This document shows positions 1 through 7,550 of a DNA stretch of 11,971 bases, in pieces. This DNA is from Rhodospirillaceae bacterium (GTDB taxonomy: Bacteria > Pseudomonadota > Alphaproteobacteria > Thalassobaculales > Thalassobaculaceae). The first letter of the stretch is position 1. The number at the start of each line of letters is the position of its first letter. Both the position numbers and the translations under genes were made by a program. The notes below the pieces were generated by a model. It did not search any database. It saw only the letters and a program-made list of their open reading frames with translations, and was not told where the DNA came from. Where the stretch lies: positions 15,556 through 27,526 of the forward strand of contig PCAV01000045.1 of the NCBI GenBank assembly GCA_002730675.1. Reading direction: 5' to 3'.

Positions 1-51
1 GTCAAAGCTCTTGCTTAATCCAACTAACTCAATTTGGCCTTTACTCGTCAT
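1..51 (-). CDS. N-terminus of probable ABC transporter ATP-binding protein (partial)
   Basis: Read leftward from an ATG at 51-49, the frame stays open for 17 codons to the window edge and gives MTSKGQIELVGLSKSFD. The pattern I-E-L-x-G-L-S-K-S-F is the usual first beta-strand of ABC transporter ATPases, especially the PotA/FbpC type, where it precedes the Walker A loop by about 25 residues. The Walker A itself lies outside the window, so the call rests on this short stretch. No strong ribosome binding site is visible upstream. The gene is divergent from the DUF3830 gene. Given the amidase and urease genes nearby, a transporter for a nitrogen compound such as a polyamine, ureide or amino acid would fit, but that is inference. 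Confidence 0.55.
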   Translation of the reverse strand, partial: MTSKGQIELVGLSKSFD

Positions 52-238
52 TTATAATATTTAGCCCGAAAAAAATTGCTCACTAGTCGTATTCCAAAAA
101 GCATGCCAAAAAATGCGAGCTAAAAATTATTCGATAAAACAATTACTTAAGGGAGATATTAGAAAAAATTTTTGATTTAAAATTTCTATATTGCATAAAA
201 ATTAATCAAATAATTTTCATTGCCTAATAATTAAGCTA

Positions 239-255
239 TCGTTACATTGTAACGA
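239..255. promoter_or_regulatory. Perfect 17-bp palindrome, candidate operator
   Basis: The sequence is TCGTTACA, a central T, then TGTAACGA, with both 8-bp arms matching exactly. It lies in the divergent region between the ABC-ATPase and DUF3830 starts, only 3 bp from a second palindrome. A short symmetric site in such a place is typical of a dimeric repressor operator, for example of the TetR or GntR type. No regulator gene is in the window, so the binding protein is unknown. Confidence 0.4.
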
Positions 256-258
256 AAT

Positions 259-270
259 GGCCAGTTGGCC
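259..270. promoter_or_regulatory. GGCCA-GT-TGGCC palindrome, candidate operator half of a pair
   Basis: Five-base arms GGCCA and TGGCC flank a central GT. The site begins 3 bp after the 17-bp palindrome at 239-255. Its GC-rich character stands out in an otherwise AT-rich spacer. It may be a second operator or part of a composite site; with arms this short, chance cannot be excluded. Confidence 0.25.
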
Positions 271-458
271 CCACTTGGATCTTTAGGGGAAAATAGGAGT
301 AAAAGTGATTGAATGCACCATCTAACGTTTCATTATAGTGCAATTATCTCGACGCAAAATTTTTGATGGATAAAGAATATTATTTCCCACATACCCAATG
401 CTGTTTGACGAGTTACTGGTATATGTATTTTTTTCTAGTTAAATGAAAAGGAACCCCG

Positions 459-872
459 ATGTCAGATCTAATTATTGAAATCGGTGATGCAGAGTTCAGA
501 GCCAAATTTGAGAAAGCTAAGTCACCTAAAACCTGTGGGGCATTTGAAGCAGCAATGCCTTTTAGGAGTAAAATTATACATGTCAGGTGGAGTGGTGAGG
601 CTGTTTGGATCCCCTTGGGCGATCGTCAATTTGGTGTTGGCTTTGAAGATGCTACTAGTCATCCTGCGCCAGGTGAAATCATCCTTTATCCGGGTGGGGT
701 AAGTGAAACGGAAATATTGCTAGCCTATGGTCCAACATGTTTCGCAAGTAAGGCGGGACAGTTGGCGGGAAACCATTTTCTAACGATCACTGAAAATTTA
801 GATAAAATTGCGGATCTAGGGCGGGATACTCTATGGTCTGGCGCCAAGGATATTGTATTCAGGCAAGCATGA
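459..872 (+). CDS. DUF3830 family protein (cyclophilin-like)
   Basis: The product is a 137-residue soluble protein without signal peptide or membrane segment. It shows the blocks I associate with the DUF3830 family: RWSGEAVWIPLGD at residues 43-55, HPAPGEIILYPGG at 68-80, SETEILLAYG at 82-91 and AGNHFLTI at 103-110. The family is small, bacterial, thought to have a cyclophilin-like beta-barrel fold, and has no established biochemical role. The ATG at 459 follows an AAAAGGAA sequence at a normal distance, which supports the start. It is divergent from the ABC-ATPase and convergent with the M20 amidase, whose stop codon is 20 bp away. Members are often found, to my recollection, near hydantoinase/carbamoylase-type amidases and ABC transporters, which fits a role in handling a nitrogenous substrate. 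That role is inference. Confidence 0.8.
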   Translation: MSDLIIEIGDAEFRAKFEKAKSPKTCGAFEAAMPFRSKIIHVRWSGEAVWIPLGDRQFGVGFEDATSHPAPGEIILYPGGVSETEILLAYGPTCFASKAGQLAGNHFLTITENLDKIADLGRDTLWSGAKDIVFRQA

Positions 873-892
873 TTTGCGATACTTCTCCAGGG

Positions 893-2122
893 TTATAGAG
901 GTTTAAAATTTTCGATAAACTTCAGCATTATCTGAAAGCCTACCTCAATGTCTCCCATTTTCACAGATTCTGCAGGATTATGGCTTATCCCTTCACGACA
1001 TCTTAGAAAGATCATACCTGTTTCTGTTAAATCAGACATGGCAGCGGTATCGTGGCCTGCTCCACTGGGCAAAAAGTAGGTGGGATGGCCAGACTTAACG
1101 AATGCATCATCCAATTGGTTTATGACGTTCTTAGAACATATGGTGCTTTCAGCACTATGTGTCTTCGTTGTTATTAATTTTGTTTTCCGCTTTGTGCAAA
1201 TTTCTTGGAGCGCTTGTTGTATTTCATTTTCCACTTTTGTTCGTACGCTATTTTCAGTCGATCTTAGGTCGACGGTGAATTGTGCATTGCCTGGTATTAC
1301 ATTTGATGCGCCTGGTTTAATCAATATCTCCCCAACAGTAACAACCGTGTTTGCAGAGGCCTTTGCTATCTTTTCCAATTTTACAATGCACTCACTAGCC
1401 GTGACTAGAGCGTCTTGTCGGAGATTAAGTGGAACAGTTCCTGCATGACCTGCTTTTCCTACAATCTCTACTGATAATCTCGTTGCTCCGGCTATTTCTG
1501 TTACAATCCCTGCAGCGAGGTTTTTGTCCTCTAGCACCGGACCTTGTTCGATGTGAAGTTCAACGTAAGCAGCTATTTCATTTTTGCTCCGTGCTGCCTG
1601 AGGGATATTTTTTATATCGAGACCAAAGGTATTTAATGCTTCCTTCATGGAAATTCCGTCAGAGTCTAACCGATCGAGAGTATCTAAATCAAATGTTCCT
1701 GCTACCGCTTTGCTGCCCAAGTAAGTAGACTTGAAACGCGTGCCTTCTTCATCGGCAAACCCAATCACTTCTACGGCAAAGGGTAGACGCTTTCCTTGGC
1801 GTTGTAACGAGGCAACACAATGAATGGCGGTAACAACACCTAACATACCATCATATTTGCCCGCATTTACAACAGTATCTAAATGAGAGCCCAGCATTAA
1901 TGCAGGTAGCCCGTTTTCATGCCCTTCGTAGCGACCTACAATATTTCCGATAGGGTCTTGCCACGCTTTCATGCCTGCAACGCTCATCCAATCTGCTACA
2001 AGTTGATTCACTTTTTTGTGCTGCGAAGTGAGGTATCGTCTGGTAAGAAAGTCTTTATCTTCACTTATAAGCGCGAGTGTCTCAATCATTTCTATAATAC
2101 TAGGTAAGTTATTGCTCATCAT
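893..2122 (-). CDS. M20-family allantoate amidohydrolase / N-carbamoyl-L-amino-acid hydrolase
   Basis: This 409-residue cytosolic amidase has the dinuclear metal site of the M20 carbamoylase subfamily: H80 in GSHLDTVVNAGKYDG, D91 in the same stretch, E125/E126 in FADEEGTRF, H190 in VELHIEQGP and H381 in GISHNPAE. The dimerisation/substrate segment GKAGHAGTVPLNLRQDA is at 223-239 and SGAGHD at 353-358. Length and ligand spacing match E. coli allantoate amidohydrolase, which releases ammonia and CO2 from allantoate. N-carbamoyl-L-amino-acid hydrolase and beta-ureidopropionase share the same motifs, so the substrate is not settled. Two ATGs in tandem (2122 and 2119) are possible starts and no strong ribosome binding site is seen. 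It lies 96 bp downstream of ureG on the same strand without an obvious hairpin terminator, so it may share the urease transcript. Confidence 0.85.
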   Translation of the reverse strand: MMSNNLPSIIEMIETLALISEDKDFLTRRYLTSQHKKVNQLVADWMSVAGMKAWQDPIGNIVGRYEGHENGLPALMLGSHLDTVVNAGKYDGMLGVVTAIHCVASLQRQGKRLPFAVEVIGFADEEGTRFKSTYLGSKAVAGTFDLDTLDRLDSDGISMKEALNTFGLDIKNIPQAARSKNEIAAYVELHIEQGPVLEDKNLAAGIVTEIAGATRLSVEIVGKAGHAGTVPLNLRQDALVTASECIVKLEKIAKASANTVVTVGEILIKPGASNVIPGNAQFTVDLRSTENSVRTKVENEIQQALQEICTKRKTKLITTKTHSAESTICSKNVINQLDDAFVKSGHPTYFLPSGAGHDTAAMSDLTETGMIFLRCREGISHNPAESVKMGDIEVGFQIMLKFIENFKPL

Positions 2123-2218
2123 TGTTTAATCATCACATCAATTGGGTTTTCTAAATGATGGTTTTTTTCTCTATGTGTTTAGCAAGTCGTGAAAGGGGAT
2201 AAATTAAATAAAAAATTT

Positions 2219-2848
2219 TTAACCTAATCCTAATCCACCCTCAGATTTTAGAAATTCAGCAATTTCCTTGACGCCGTTTCCATTTCGCATAGAGCCAAAA
2301 ATAAAAGGTAAATCACCTCTGTTTTCTTTTGTGTCCCTTTTCATTTGATCTAAATCTACTTCCACAAACTCTGCGAGTTCTATCTTATTTATTATTAACA
2401 TGTCTGACTTCATAAGTGCTGGCCCCCTTTTCCGGGGTATATCACCTCCCATACAAACATCAATGACGTAGATCGTTAGATCTACAAGTTCAGGACTAAA
2501 AGTGGCTGCTAGATTATCTCCTCCAGATTCAAGCAAGATCAATTCTAAGTCGGGAAGGCGTTTCTTTAATGTCTCTATAGCTGCGAGGTTAACCGACGCA
2601 TCTTCACGGATTGCCGTGTGCGGACAACCACCAGTTTCAACACCATAGATTCTATCCGATGTTAGCGCTTGAGCATTAACTAGATAGTTTGCATCCTCAC
2701 GAGTATAAATGTCGTTGGTTATTACTGCCATTGAAATTTCCTGTGATAGTGTTCTGCAGAGGGCTTCGGTCAAACTGGTTTTACCAGCGCCGACTGGACC
2801 ACCTATTCCAACCCTTAAGGGACCATAACGTATTTGGTTTTTTGTCAC
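2219..2848 (-). CDS. ureG: Urease accessory GTPase UreG
   Basis: UreG is the SIMIBI-class GTPase that carries nickel to the UreD-UreF-apourease complex and drives active-site assembly. The 209-residue product has the P-loop GPVGAGKT at residues 17-24, the nickel-binding Cys-Pro-His at 75-77 within [14 protein letters not shown], and [17 protein letters not shown] at 107-123. The base-recognition motif is NKIE at 154-157, where the usual form is NKxD (for example NKTD or NKID); the final Asp is replaced by Glu (codon GAA). The start is GTG at 2848-2846, overlapping the ureF stop as GTGA, with AGAGG upstream. No ATG occurs in frame before residue 40, which is past the P-loop, so the GTG start is well supported. 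Length is normal for the family and there is no N-terminal His-rich extension. Confidence 0.97.
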   Translation of the reverse strand: MTKNQIRYGPLRVGIGGPVGAGKTSLTEALCRTLSQEISMAVITNDIYTREDANYLVNAQALTSDRIYGVETGGCPHTAIREDASVNLAAIETLKKRLPDLELILLESGGDNLAATFSPELVDLTIYVIDVCMGGDIPRKRGPALMKSDMLIINKIELAEFVEVDLDQMKRDTKENRGDLPFIFGSMRNGNGVKEIAEFLKSEGGLGLG

Positions 2849-3483
2849 GTTCTAAAAATCCTCTGTTCTGAATATTCGTGTTGCATGGAAAGTAAATCCG
2901 CAAAAAAAGCGCCGCCTCGAAGATCATCAAGAGAACTATTGGTTAGTTCGTTAGCGAGGCTTTTGATATTTGGCATTAACTGAAAAAAACATTCTTGTCC
3001 TGTTTCTTGACCGATGGGGATAATCCTTATCCCAACATGAATGAGGTTATTTACAAAAGACTGAAGAAAGCTCTGCAGGGTTAATCTCAAATCAATTTTG
3101 AACTCTCGCGCTGCTTTTCCAATGGCGACTGGATAGGTTAGATTTTTTTTAAGTTCTAATCCATAGACATTGTTCACTGCCCGTACAAATGCGCTCCCCA
3201 TTTCACTAGTTTCAAGATGTCTTTCACGACTTGCAGCTAAACTTAAACAAAGACCATTCGCGTCAGATACATTATTGTAAGCTGCGCTCAAAAATACTCC
3301 GTCATTCCAACCGGAGCCCTCTTTCAATAAATGTTTCATCCATCCAACTAAGTCATTAGAACTTTTTACAAAGCCGCTGTTAATAGCAGTCTCTAATCCG
3401 TGCGAGTAAGAAAACGCCCCTACAGGAAAGCTTGGGGAGAACCAGGCTTGTAGAATCATGATGCTCTCAGATTGATTTTGCAT
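2845..3483 (-). CDS. ureF: Urease accessory protein UreF
   Basis: UreF bridges UreD and UreG in the nickel-loading complex and gates the GTPase. The 212-residue, mainly helical product shows the family signature [18 protein letters not shown] at 14-31, IPIGQETGQ at 155-163, and a C-terminal block [13 protein letters not shown] near the end, matching the conserved tail that contacts the partners. The stop overlaps the UreG start by 4 bp, which suggests translational coupling. The start is ambiguous: the first ATG at 3483 lacks a clear ribosome binding site, while the ATG at 3459 (residue 9, giving MILQAWFSP) has GAGAG upstream and better matches the usual N-terminus of the family. The gene is 33 bp downstream of ureE. 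Confidence 0.96.
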   Translation of the reverse strand: MQNQSESIMILQAWFSPSFPVGAFSYSHGLETAINSGFVKSSNDLVGWMKHLLKEGSGWNDGVFLSAAYNNVSDANGLCLSLAASRERHLETSEMGSAFVRAVNNVYGLELKKNLTYPVAIGKAAREFKIDLRLTLQSFLQSFVNNLIHVGIRIIPIGQETGQECFFQLMPNIKSLANELTNSSLDDLRGGAFFADLLSMQHEYSEQRIFRT

Positions 3484-3516
3484 TTTTATATCAGTCTAAC
3501 TCTGAAAACTAATGCT

Positions 3517-3963
3517 TTACTCATGGTGATGATCGTGGGTCCTTCCATGGCCATATGCGCCGCCTTCTGGGGTGAACTTCGCAATTAGTTTTTCGGTTTG
3601 AGCTCCCAGTTTTTCTAACATTATTTCTAGGACATGGTCTTCTCTAATAAGTAGGAAATTTTTCCCAATTTGACATGGGGTATGCCGATTTCCAATGTGC
3701 CATGCAATTTGGGCAAGATTTTTATGTGTAATTTTTAAAAGCGGCTCGGGCTTCAGTTTTATTCCAATTACACGACCATCATCGAGAAGGAAGCTGTCAT
3801 TCTCAGAGAGCGAGTGGGTTTCTGGTAATTCAACAAGAAATTCTTCACCTTTGTTACTTACTAATTTTTTGCGCCTTAGAAAGCGCCCCTCGTAGTCCAA
3901 ATCAATCAAATCATCAATACAATCTGCTTTTATATTTTTTGCGATTTCGTGAGCGATATTCAT
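3517..3963 (-). CDS. ureE: Urease accessory nickel metallochaperone UreE
   Basis: UreE is a dimeric nickel-binding chaperone that supplies metal to UreG. The 148-residue product has an N-terminal peptide-binding-like domain and the metal-binding domain with WHIGNRHTPCQI at 88-99 and EDHVLEIML at 108-116. H94 and H110 correspond to the conserved dimer-interface nickel ligands. The C-terminus GHGRTHDHHHE is a short His-rich tail, as in many but not all UreE proteins, and suggests extra nickel binding or storage. AGGAAG lies at a good distance upstream of the ATG. It sits 17 bp after ureC, in the standard C-E-F-G order. Confidence 0.96.
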   Translation of the reverse strand: MNIAHEIAKNIKADCIDDLIDLDYEGRFLRRKKLVSNKGEEFLVELPETHSLSENDSFLLDDGRVIGIKLKPEPLLKITHKNLAQIAWHIGNRHTPCQIGKNFLLIREDHVLEIMLEKLGAQTEKLIAKFTPEGGAYGHGRTHDHHHE

Positions 3964-3980
3964 GTCTTATCTTCCTAGAA

Positions 3981-5693
3981 TCAAAATAAAAAATATCTTT
4001 GAGCCATTGGTAATTCCGTGGCAGGTTCGCACGTAAGCAATTCACCGTCGGCTCGGACTTCATATGTCTCAGGATTGACTTGAATCTCAGGTTGATAGGT
4101 ATTCATCAACATATCTGATTTTGATATAGTTCTGGTGTTTTGTACCGGCAAAGTCTCTTTAACTAATCCTATCCGTTCTGAAAGCCTCTCGTCCTTGGCC
4201 CTTTGACTAATAAAGGTGACAGTTGATTTTTCTACAGAGCGTCCAAACGAAGCGAACATTGGTCTTGTATGAACAGGTTGGGGCGTAGGAATGGATGCAT
4301 TAGGATCACCCATCTGAGATACCGCAATACTCCCTCCCAGCAAAACCATTTCAGGTTTAACACCAAAGAAGGCGGGATTCCAAATTACAAGATCGGCTCG
4401 TTTACCAATCTCAATTGAACCTATGTGCGCTGAAATGCCATGGCATATAGCAGGATTTATGGTGTATTTGGCAATGTATCGTTTGACCCGAAAATTGTCA
4501 TTATCTCCTGGTTCCTCAGAAAGACGCCCCCGTTGTTGCTTCATCTTGTGAGCGGTTTGCCAGGTCCTGATGATTACCTCCGCGACCCTTCCCATGGCCT
4601 GACTATCTGAGGCAATAATTGAAAATGCCCCCATATCATGAAGTATATCTTCGGCTGCAATGGTTTCTCGTCTGATTCGACTCTCAGCAAAAGCCACATC
4701 CTCGGGAATTGACTTATCGAGATGATGGCATACCATCAGCATATCTAGATGTTCCTCTAGCGTATTCACAGTATAAGGACGAGTTGGATTTGTTGATGAG
4801 GGAATAATATTGTTCTCACCACAAACTTTAATAATATCGGGCGCGTGTCCACCACCCGCACCCTCCGTATGAAAGGCGTGTATAGTGCGGCCGTCTATAG
4901 CCTTCAATGTATTCTCGACAAATCCGCTTTCATTAAGCGTATCGGTATGTATCATAACTTGAACATCTAATTCGTCGGCAACTGATAAACAGTTATCTAT
5001 CGCACCTGGTGTAGTCCCCCAGTCTTCATGCAGTTTAAGTGCGCATGCACCTCCAATAATTTGTTCTTCTAAAGGATGAGGCAGAGACGCGTTCCCCTTT
5101 CCGGCAAATGCGAGATTCATAGCAAAATGATCGGCTGACTGCAGCATGCGTTCTATATGCCAAGGTCCCGGCGTACAAGTTGTTGCAAGAGTTCCATGGG
5201 CGGGTCCGGTGCCACCTCCAAGCATTGTTGTTATACCTGAATGCAACGCGTCGTCGATCTGCTGTGGACAAATGAAATGAATGTGACTATCAAAACCGCC
5301 AGCAGTTACAATATTACCTTCGCCGGCTATAACTTCCGTGCCCGGACCAATAATTACATCCACATTACTTTGCGTATCTGGGTTTCCGCCTTTCCCTATT
5401 GCACAAATTTTACCGTCTTTTATTCCAATATCGGCCTTGAAAATACCTGTTACGTCAACAATCAGCGCGTTCGTTATAATCGTATCTACTGCGCCTTTGG
5501 AGCGAGATATTTGGGATTGTCCCATCCCATCTCTAATAACTTTTCCTCCGCCAAACTTAACTTCATCCCCGTAAGACGTTAGATCTTTTTCTACTTCTAT
5601 AAAAAGTTCGGTATCTGCCAACCTCACCTTATCGCCAACGGTTGGCCCGTACATGTCGGCATAAGATCTTCTCGAAATACTGTTTGCCATCAT
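3981..5693 (-). CDS. ureC: Urease alpha (catalytic) subunit UreC
   Basis: UreC hydrolyses urea to ammonia and carbamate at a di-nickel centre in the cytoplasm, as (UreABC)3. The 570-residue product is full length. The nickel ligands are all present: H137 and H139 (GFDSHIHF), the Lys to be carbamylated K220 (ALKLHEDWG), H249 (MIHTDTLNE), H275 ([11 protein letters not shown]) and D363 ([10 protein letters not shown]). The catalytic H323 with flap C322 is in MVCHHLDKS, and H222 is conserved. Numbering runs exactly three above the Klebsiella enzyme. The start is MM: the first ATG (5693) overlaps the ureB stop as ATGA, while the second (5690) is better placed behind GGGTGAG, so the true N-terminus may be one residue shorter. 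Nothing suggests loss of activity. Confidence 0.99.
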   Translation of the reverse strand: MMANSISRRSYADMYGPTVGDKVRLADTELFIEVEKDLTSYGDEVKFGGGKVIRDGMGQSQISRSKGAVDTIITNALIVDVTGIFKADIGIKDGKICAIGKGGNPDTQSNVDVIIGPGTEVIAGEGNIVTAGGFDSHIHFICPQQIDDALHSGITTMLGGGTGPAHGTLATTCTPGPWHIERMLQSADHFAMNLAFAGKGNASLPHPLEEQIIGGACALKLHEDWGTTPGAIDNCLSVADELDVQVMIHTDTLNESGFVENTLKAIDGRTIHAFHTEGAGGGHAPDIIKVCGENNIIPSSTNPTRPYTVNTLEEHLDMLMVCHHLDKSIPEDVAFAESRIRRETIAAEDILHDMGAFSIIASDSQAMGRVAEVIIRTWQTAHKMKQQRGRLSEEPGDNDNFRVKRYIAKYTINPAICHGISAHIGSIEIGKRADLVIWNPAFFGVKPEMVLLGGSIAVSQMGDPNASIPTPQPVHTRPMFASFGRSVEKSTVTFISQRAKDERLSERIGLVKETLPVQNTRTISKSDMLMNTYQPEIQVNPETYEVRADGELLTCEPATELPMAQRYFLF

Positions 5694-5995
5694 AACTCAC
5701 CCATAATTTTTTTCTGGAACCCAAAAATTTTTCTCTCACCGGAAAATGGAACTAATCGCACTTGACGCGTCTGACCTGGTTCAAAACGAATGGCAGTGCC
5801 TGCAGCTATATTTAATCGCATGCCCTTGGTCTCGTTTCTGTTGAATAATAATGCTTCGTTCGTTTCAAAAAAATGGTAGTGGCTACCAACTTGGATAGGC
5901 CGGTCACCAGAATTTGAAACGTTGATCTCTAGTTCTGAACGCCCTTCGTTCAGAACGATATTACCGTCTGCCGTTATTACTTCGCCTGGAATCAT
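5690..5995 (-). CDS. ureB: Urease beta subunit UreB
   Basis: UreB is a structural subunit of the urease trimer. The 101-residue product begins MIPGEVI and contains [20 protein letters not shown] (residues 27-46), the strongest signature of this subunit, followed by the [13 protein letters not shown]-type region and a basic C-terminus. It is a separate gene, not fused to ureA as in Helicobacter. AAGGTAAG precedes the ATG. The stop overlaps the ureC start by 4 bp and the gap to ureA is 14 bp, so expression is probably coupled to give equal subunit amounts. Confidence 0.98.
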   Translation of the reverse strand: MIPGEVITADGNIVLNEGRSELEINVSNSGDRPIQVGSHYHFFETNEALLFNRNETKGMRLNIAAGTAIRFEPGQTRQVRLVPFSGERKIFGFQKKIMGEL

Positions 5996-6009
5996 ATTAT
6001 TCTTACCTT

Positions 6010-6312
6010 TTATCGTATTGGGTTATGAACTGTTACAAGCTTGGTGCCATCAGGAAAGGTGGCTTCTACTTGCACGTCATGAATTATCTCAGGAATACCT
6101 TCCATGCAGTCGCCCCGCGTGACAACATGTGCACCAGCCTCCATTAAATCTGCAACAGATCTCCCATCTCTGGCTCCCTCAACAACAAAGTCACTAATTA
6201 ATGCTATGGCTTCAGGGTAGTTTAATTTCACACCTCGCTCTTTACGATTTCGGGCTACCATTGCTGCCATTGAAATAAGCAATTTATCCTTTTCGCGTGG
6301 ACTGAGTTTCAT
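6010..6312 (-). CDS. ureA: Urease gamma subunit UreA
   Basis: UreA is the small structural subunit of urease. The 100-residue product has the standard length and start ([12 protein letters not shown]), the segment [21 protein letters not shown] at about 30-50 and the end [17 protein letters not shown] lies upstream of the ATG. It is 18 bp downstream of ureD and 14 bp upstream of ureB. No key feature is missing. Confidence 0.98.
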   Translation of the reverse strand: MKLSPREKDKLLISMAAMVARNRKERGVKLNYPEAIALISDFVVEGARDGRSVADLMEAGAHVVTRGDCMEGIPEIIHDVQVEATFPDGTKLVTVHNPIR

Positions 6313-6330
6313 AACTTATCCTTTTTCTAA

Positions 6331-7143
6331 TTACGTCTGCCAAACTTGTGGTAGTGGCTGTTCAAGTAGTTCTTGTAAGAGAACGTTTATTTCTTTTCTT
6401 AAGATAGATGGATCTGAGTTCAGCATCCTCACTACTAACTTCTCTACCCAATAGGAAATGCCGAAAGTAGATTTGAACCGGTCTACAAGCGGCATTACTT
6501 TATTTTTTTTGTATTCTGCCTCTTTACCTGCGACTATGATTGTTGAGAGACTAGTCGTTCCATTGCCTCCAGCGCACTCTTTTAAAAGTTGACTTATATC
6601 ACTTTTTAAAGAAACAACCTCAGAGTGAAATAAAATGCCGTCTCTATAAAATCGCCAATTATCCCTAAATTCGCCGTTCTGAACTATTTCACCCATCGCT
6701 TGGCGACCAAAGATAATTGTTTCTAGAAAAACGACGTCACTAGTAGCAGCAATATCGACCCTGATATTCCTATCAATTAAGGCACCATCAAAAACAATGG
6801 TTTCCTGCGGTAGCCAATGAAGGGTCGATGCTTCATCGATGGTGAGGTGAATGTTAACTTTGGCGGTAGAGCCAATGCTATTATAAAGCCTCTCTGCAGT
6901 TTGAGTTGTTGCTACGATTTTTGACGATGTAAGGTTTAACTTTATCTCAAACTTGTCTCCCCCGGTAATTCCCCCTGCTGTATTAATGAATACAGCTTCT
7001 TTTAGTGGGGTGTAGGTCTTAGGCAGCAGTATTTTACTTGAGCCAGCCTGATACATTCTGGCTATTTGTTGTTTATCAAATGCTAGGTCTGCAACGCCGC
7101 GTGCACGCTGTAAGACTTCGGTTGTTTGCAAATTATTCATCAT
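6331..7143 (-). CDS. ureD: Urease accessory protein UreD
   Basis: UreD (UreH in Helicobacter) binds apourease directly and forms the conduit for nickel with UreF and UreG. The 270-residue product shows the family blocks NTAGGITGGD at 54-63, TTQTAERLY at 79-87, WLPQETIVFDGA at 110-121, FGRQAMGE at 145-152 and RDNWRFYRDG at 160-169, and ends PQVWQT. It is the first gene of the leftward urease operon, as is common in alphaproteobacteria. The start is ATG-ATG at 7143/7140; an AGGA abuts the first ATG, so the second is slightly better spaced. The promoter should lie in 7144-7550, but I found no convincing leftward -35/-10 pair or sigma54 site there. Confidence 0.96.
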   Translation of the reverse strand: MMNNLQTTEVLQRARGVADLAFDKQQIARMYQAGSSKILLPKTYTPLKEAVFINTAGGITGGDKFEIKLNLTSSKIVATTQTAERLYNSIGSTAKVNIHLTIDEASTLHWLPQETIVFDGALIDRNIRVDIAATSDVVFLETIIFGRQAMGEIVQNGEFRDNWRFYRDGILFHSEVVSLKSDISQLLKECAGGNGTTSLSTIIVAGKEAEYKKNKVMPLVDRFKSTFGISYWVEKLVVRMLNSDPSILRKEINVLLQELLEQPLPQVWQT

Positions 7144-7344
7144 TCCTGGCGACGCTATTTCTTATTGTGACAACTGCGTTTTATAGTTTCTACGTTGCTT
7201 CTTAACTATTGCAACCTGCAGACGAATAGAAGAGCAAGTCGACTGCAACGCCTATACATTCTCAACTAATAACTAGTTAAAGTCGCTACAGTTCATGCTG
7301 TTAAAAAGGGCGCACTACGATGCAAAATTTGACGCGTCTCACAT

Positions 7345-7435
7345 TTACGTGCATTGTCGGTGACATAATTTCCAAATTTTTAATTTGAAAAGAGCTGACA
7401 CTTTGGAATGCTTTGTTTTTGACAATGCACCGTAA
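7345..7435. repeat. Imperfect nested inverted repeat (hairpin-forming)
   Basis: The left arm at 7345-7358 reads TTACGTGCATTGTC. The right arm at 7421-7435 is GACAATGCACCGTAA, whose reverse complement is the same sequence with one extra G. Inside, TTCCAAA at 7370-7376 pairs with TTTGGAA at 7402-7408, and CAAATT at 7373-7378 can alternatively pair with AATTTG at 7382-7387. Outside, CGTCTCA at 7335-7341 pairs with TGAGACG at 7467-7473. The right arm overlaps the -35 region of the candidate M81 promoter. It could be a pair of operators, a structured leader of a longer transcript, or a decayed miniature element. Confidence 0.6.
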
Positions 7436-7446
7436 TAAAGTATTTT
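7419..7446 (+). promoter_or_regulatory. Candidate sigma70-type promoter for the M81 peptidase gene
   Basis: A perfect TTGACA -35 box at 7419-7424 is followed after 16 bp by TATTTT at 7441-7446 as a -10 box (four of six consensus positions). Transcription would start near 7453 and leave a leader of about 100 nt. The -35 box and spacer lie within the right arm of the inverted repeat at 7421-7435, so a protein bound there would probably block or modulate this promoter. Confidence 0.4.
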
Positions 7447-7550
7447 CATATTTTTTCTGAGTTTTATGAGACGTTTCTTTTCGATAAACATTTATAAAAA
7501 CGCCTCTTATATGATAAATGCTTAAATAATGGCGAAATATTAAAGGAGTT

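Larger units (their letters stand above)
52..458. other. Divergent intergenic region with palindromes; no gene seen
   Basis: This AT-rich stretch separates the leftward ABC-ATPase start from the rightward DUF3830 start and should hold promoters for both. It contains two adjacent palindromes (listed separately). A TTGACG hexamer at 405-410 resembles a -35 box, but no good -10 box lies at 16-18 bp from it. A 26-codon frame at 366-446 ends 12 bp before the DUF3830 start but has no ribosome binding site. An AGGAG at 295-299 precedes only a six-codon GTG frame. I see no RNA gene. Confidence 0.5.
7144..7550. other. Divergent ureD / M81 peptidase intergenic region
   Basis: This 407 bp region lies between the divergent ureD and M81 peptidase genes and must carry control elements for both. 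It holds a rightward sigma70-like promoter and a nested inverted-repeat structure (both listed separately). Near ureD there is CGTTGC at 7193-7198 with GCAAC at 7211-7215 and again GCAACG at 7245-7250, a minor inverted-repeat set. No RNA gene is recognisable, and a leftward reading frame running through 7301-7606 has no coding character I can support. Confidence 0.5.

Noticed and set aside
405..433. TTGACG as a -35 box for the DUF3830 gene
   Set aside because: No acceptable -10 hexamer occurs 16-18 bp downstream; only T runs are there.
366..446. 26-codon frame ending 12 bp before the DUF3830 start
   Set aside because: It has no ribosome binding site, an odd Tyr/Phe-rich composition expected from AT-rich DNA, and no recognisable similarity.
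7144..7300. Search for a sigma54 promoter or NtrC site for the urease operon
   Set aside because: TTGC sequences exist, but none has a GG dinucleotide at the required 10-bp spacing, so no site is called.
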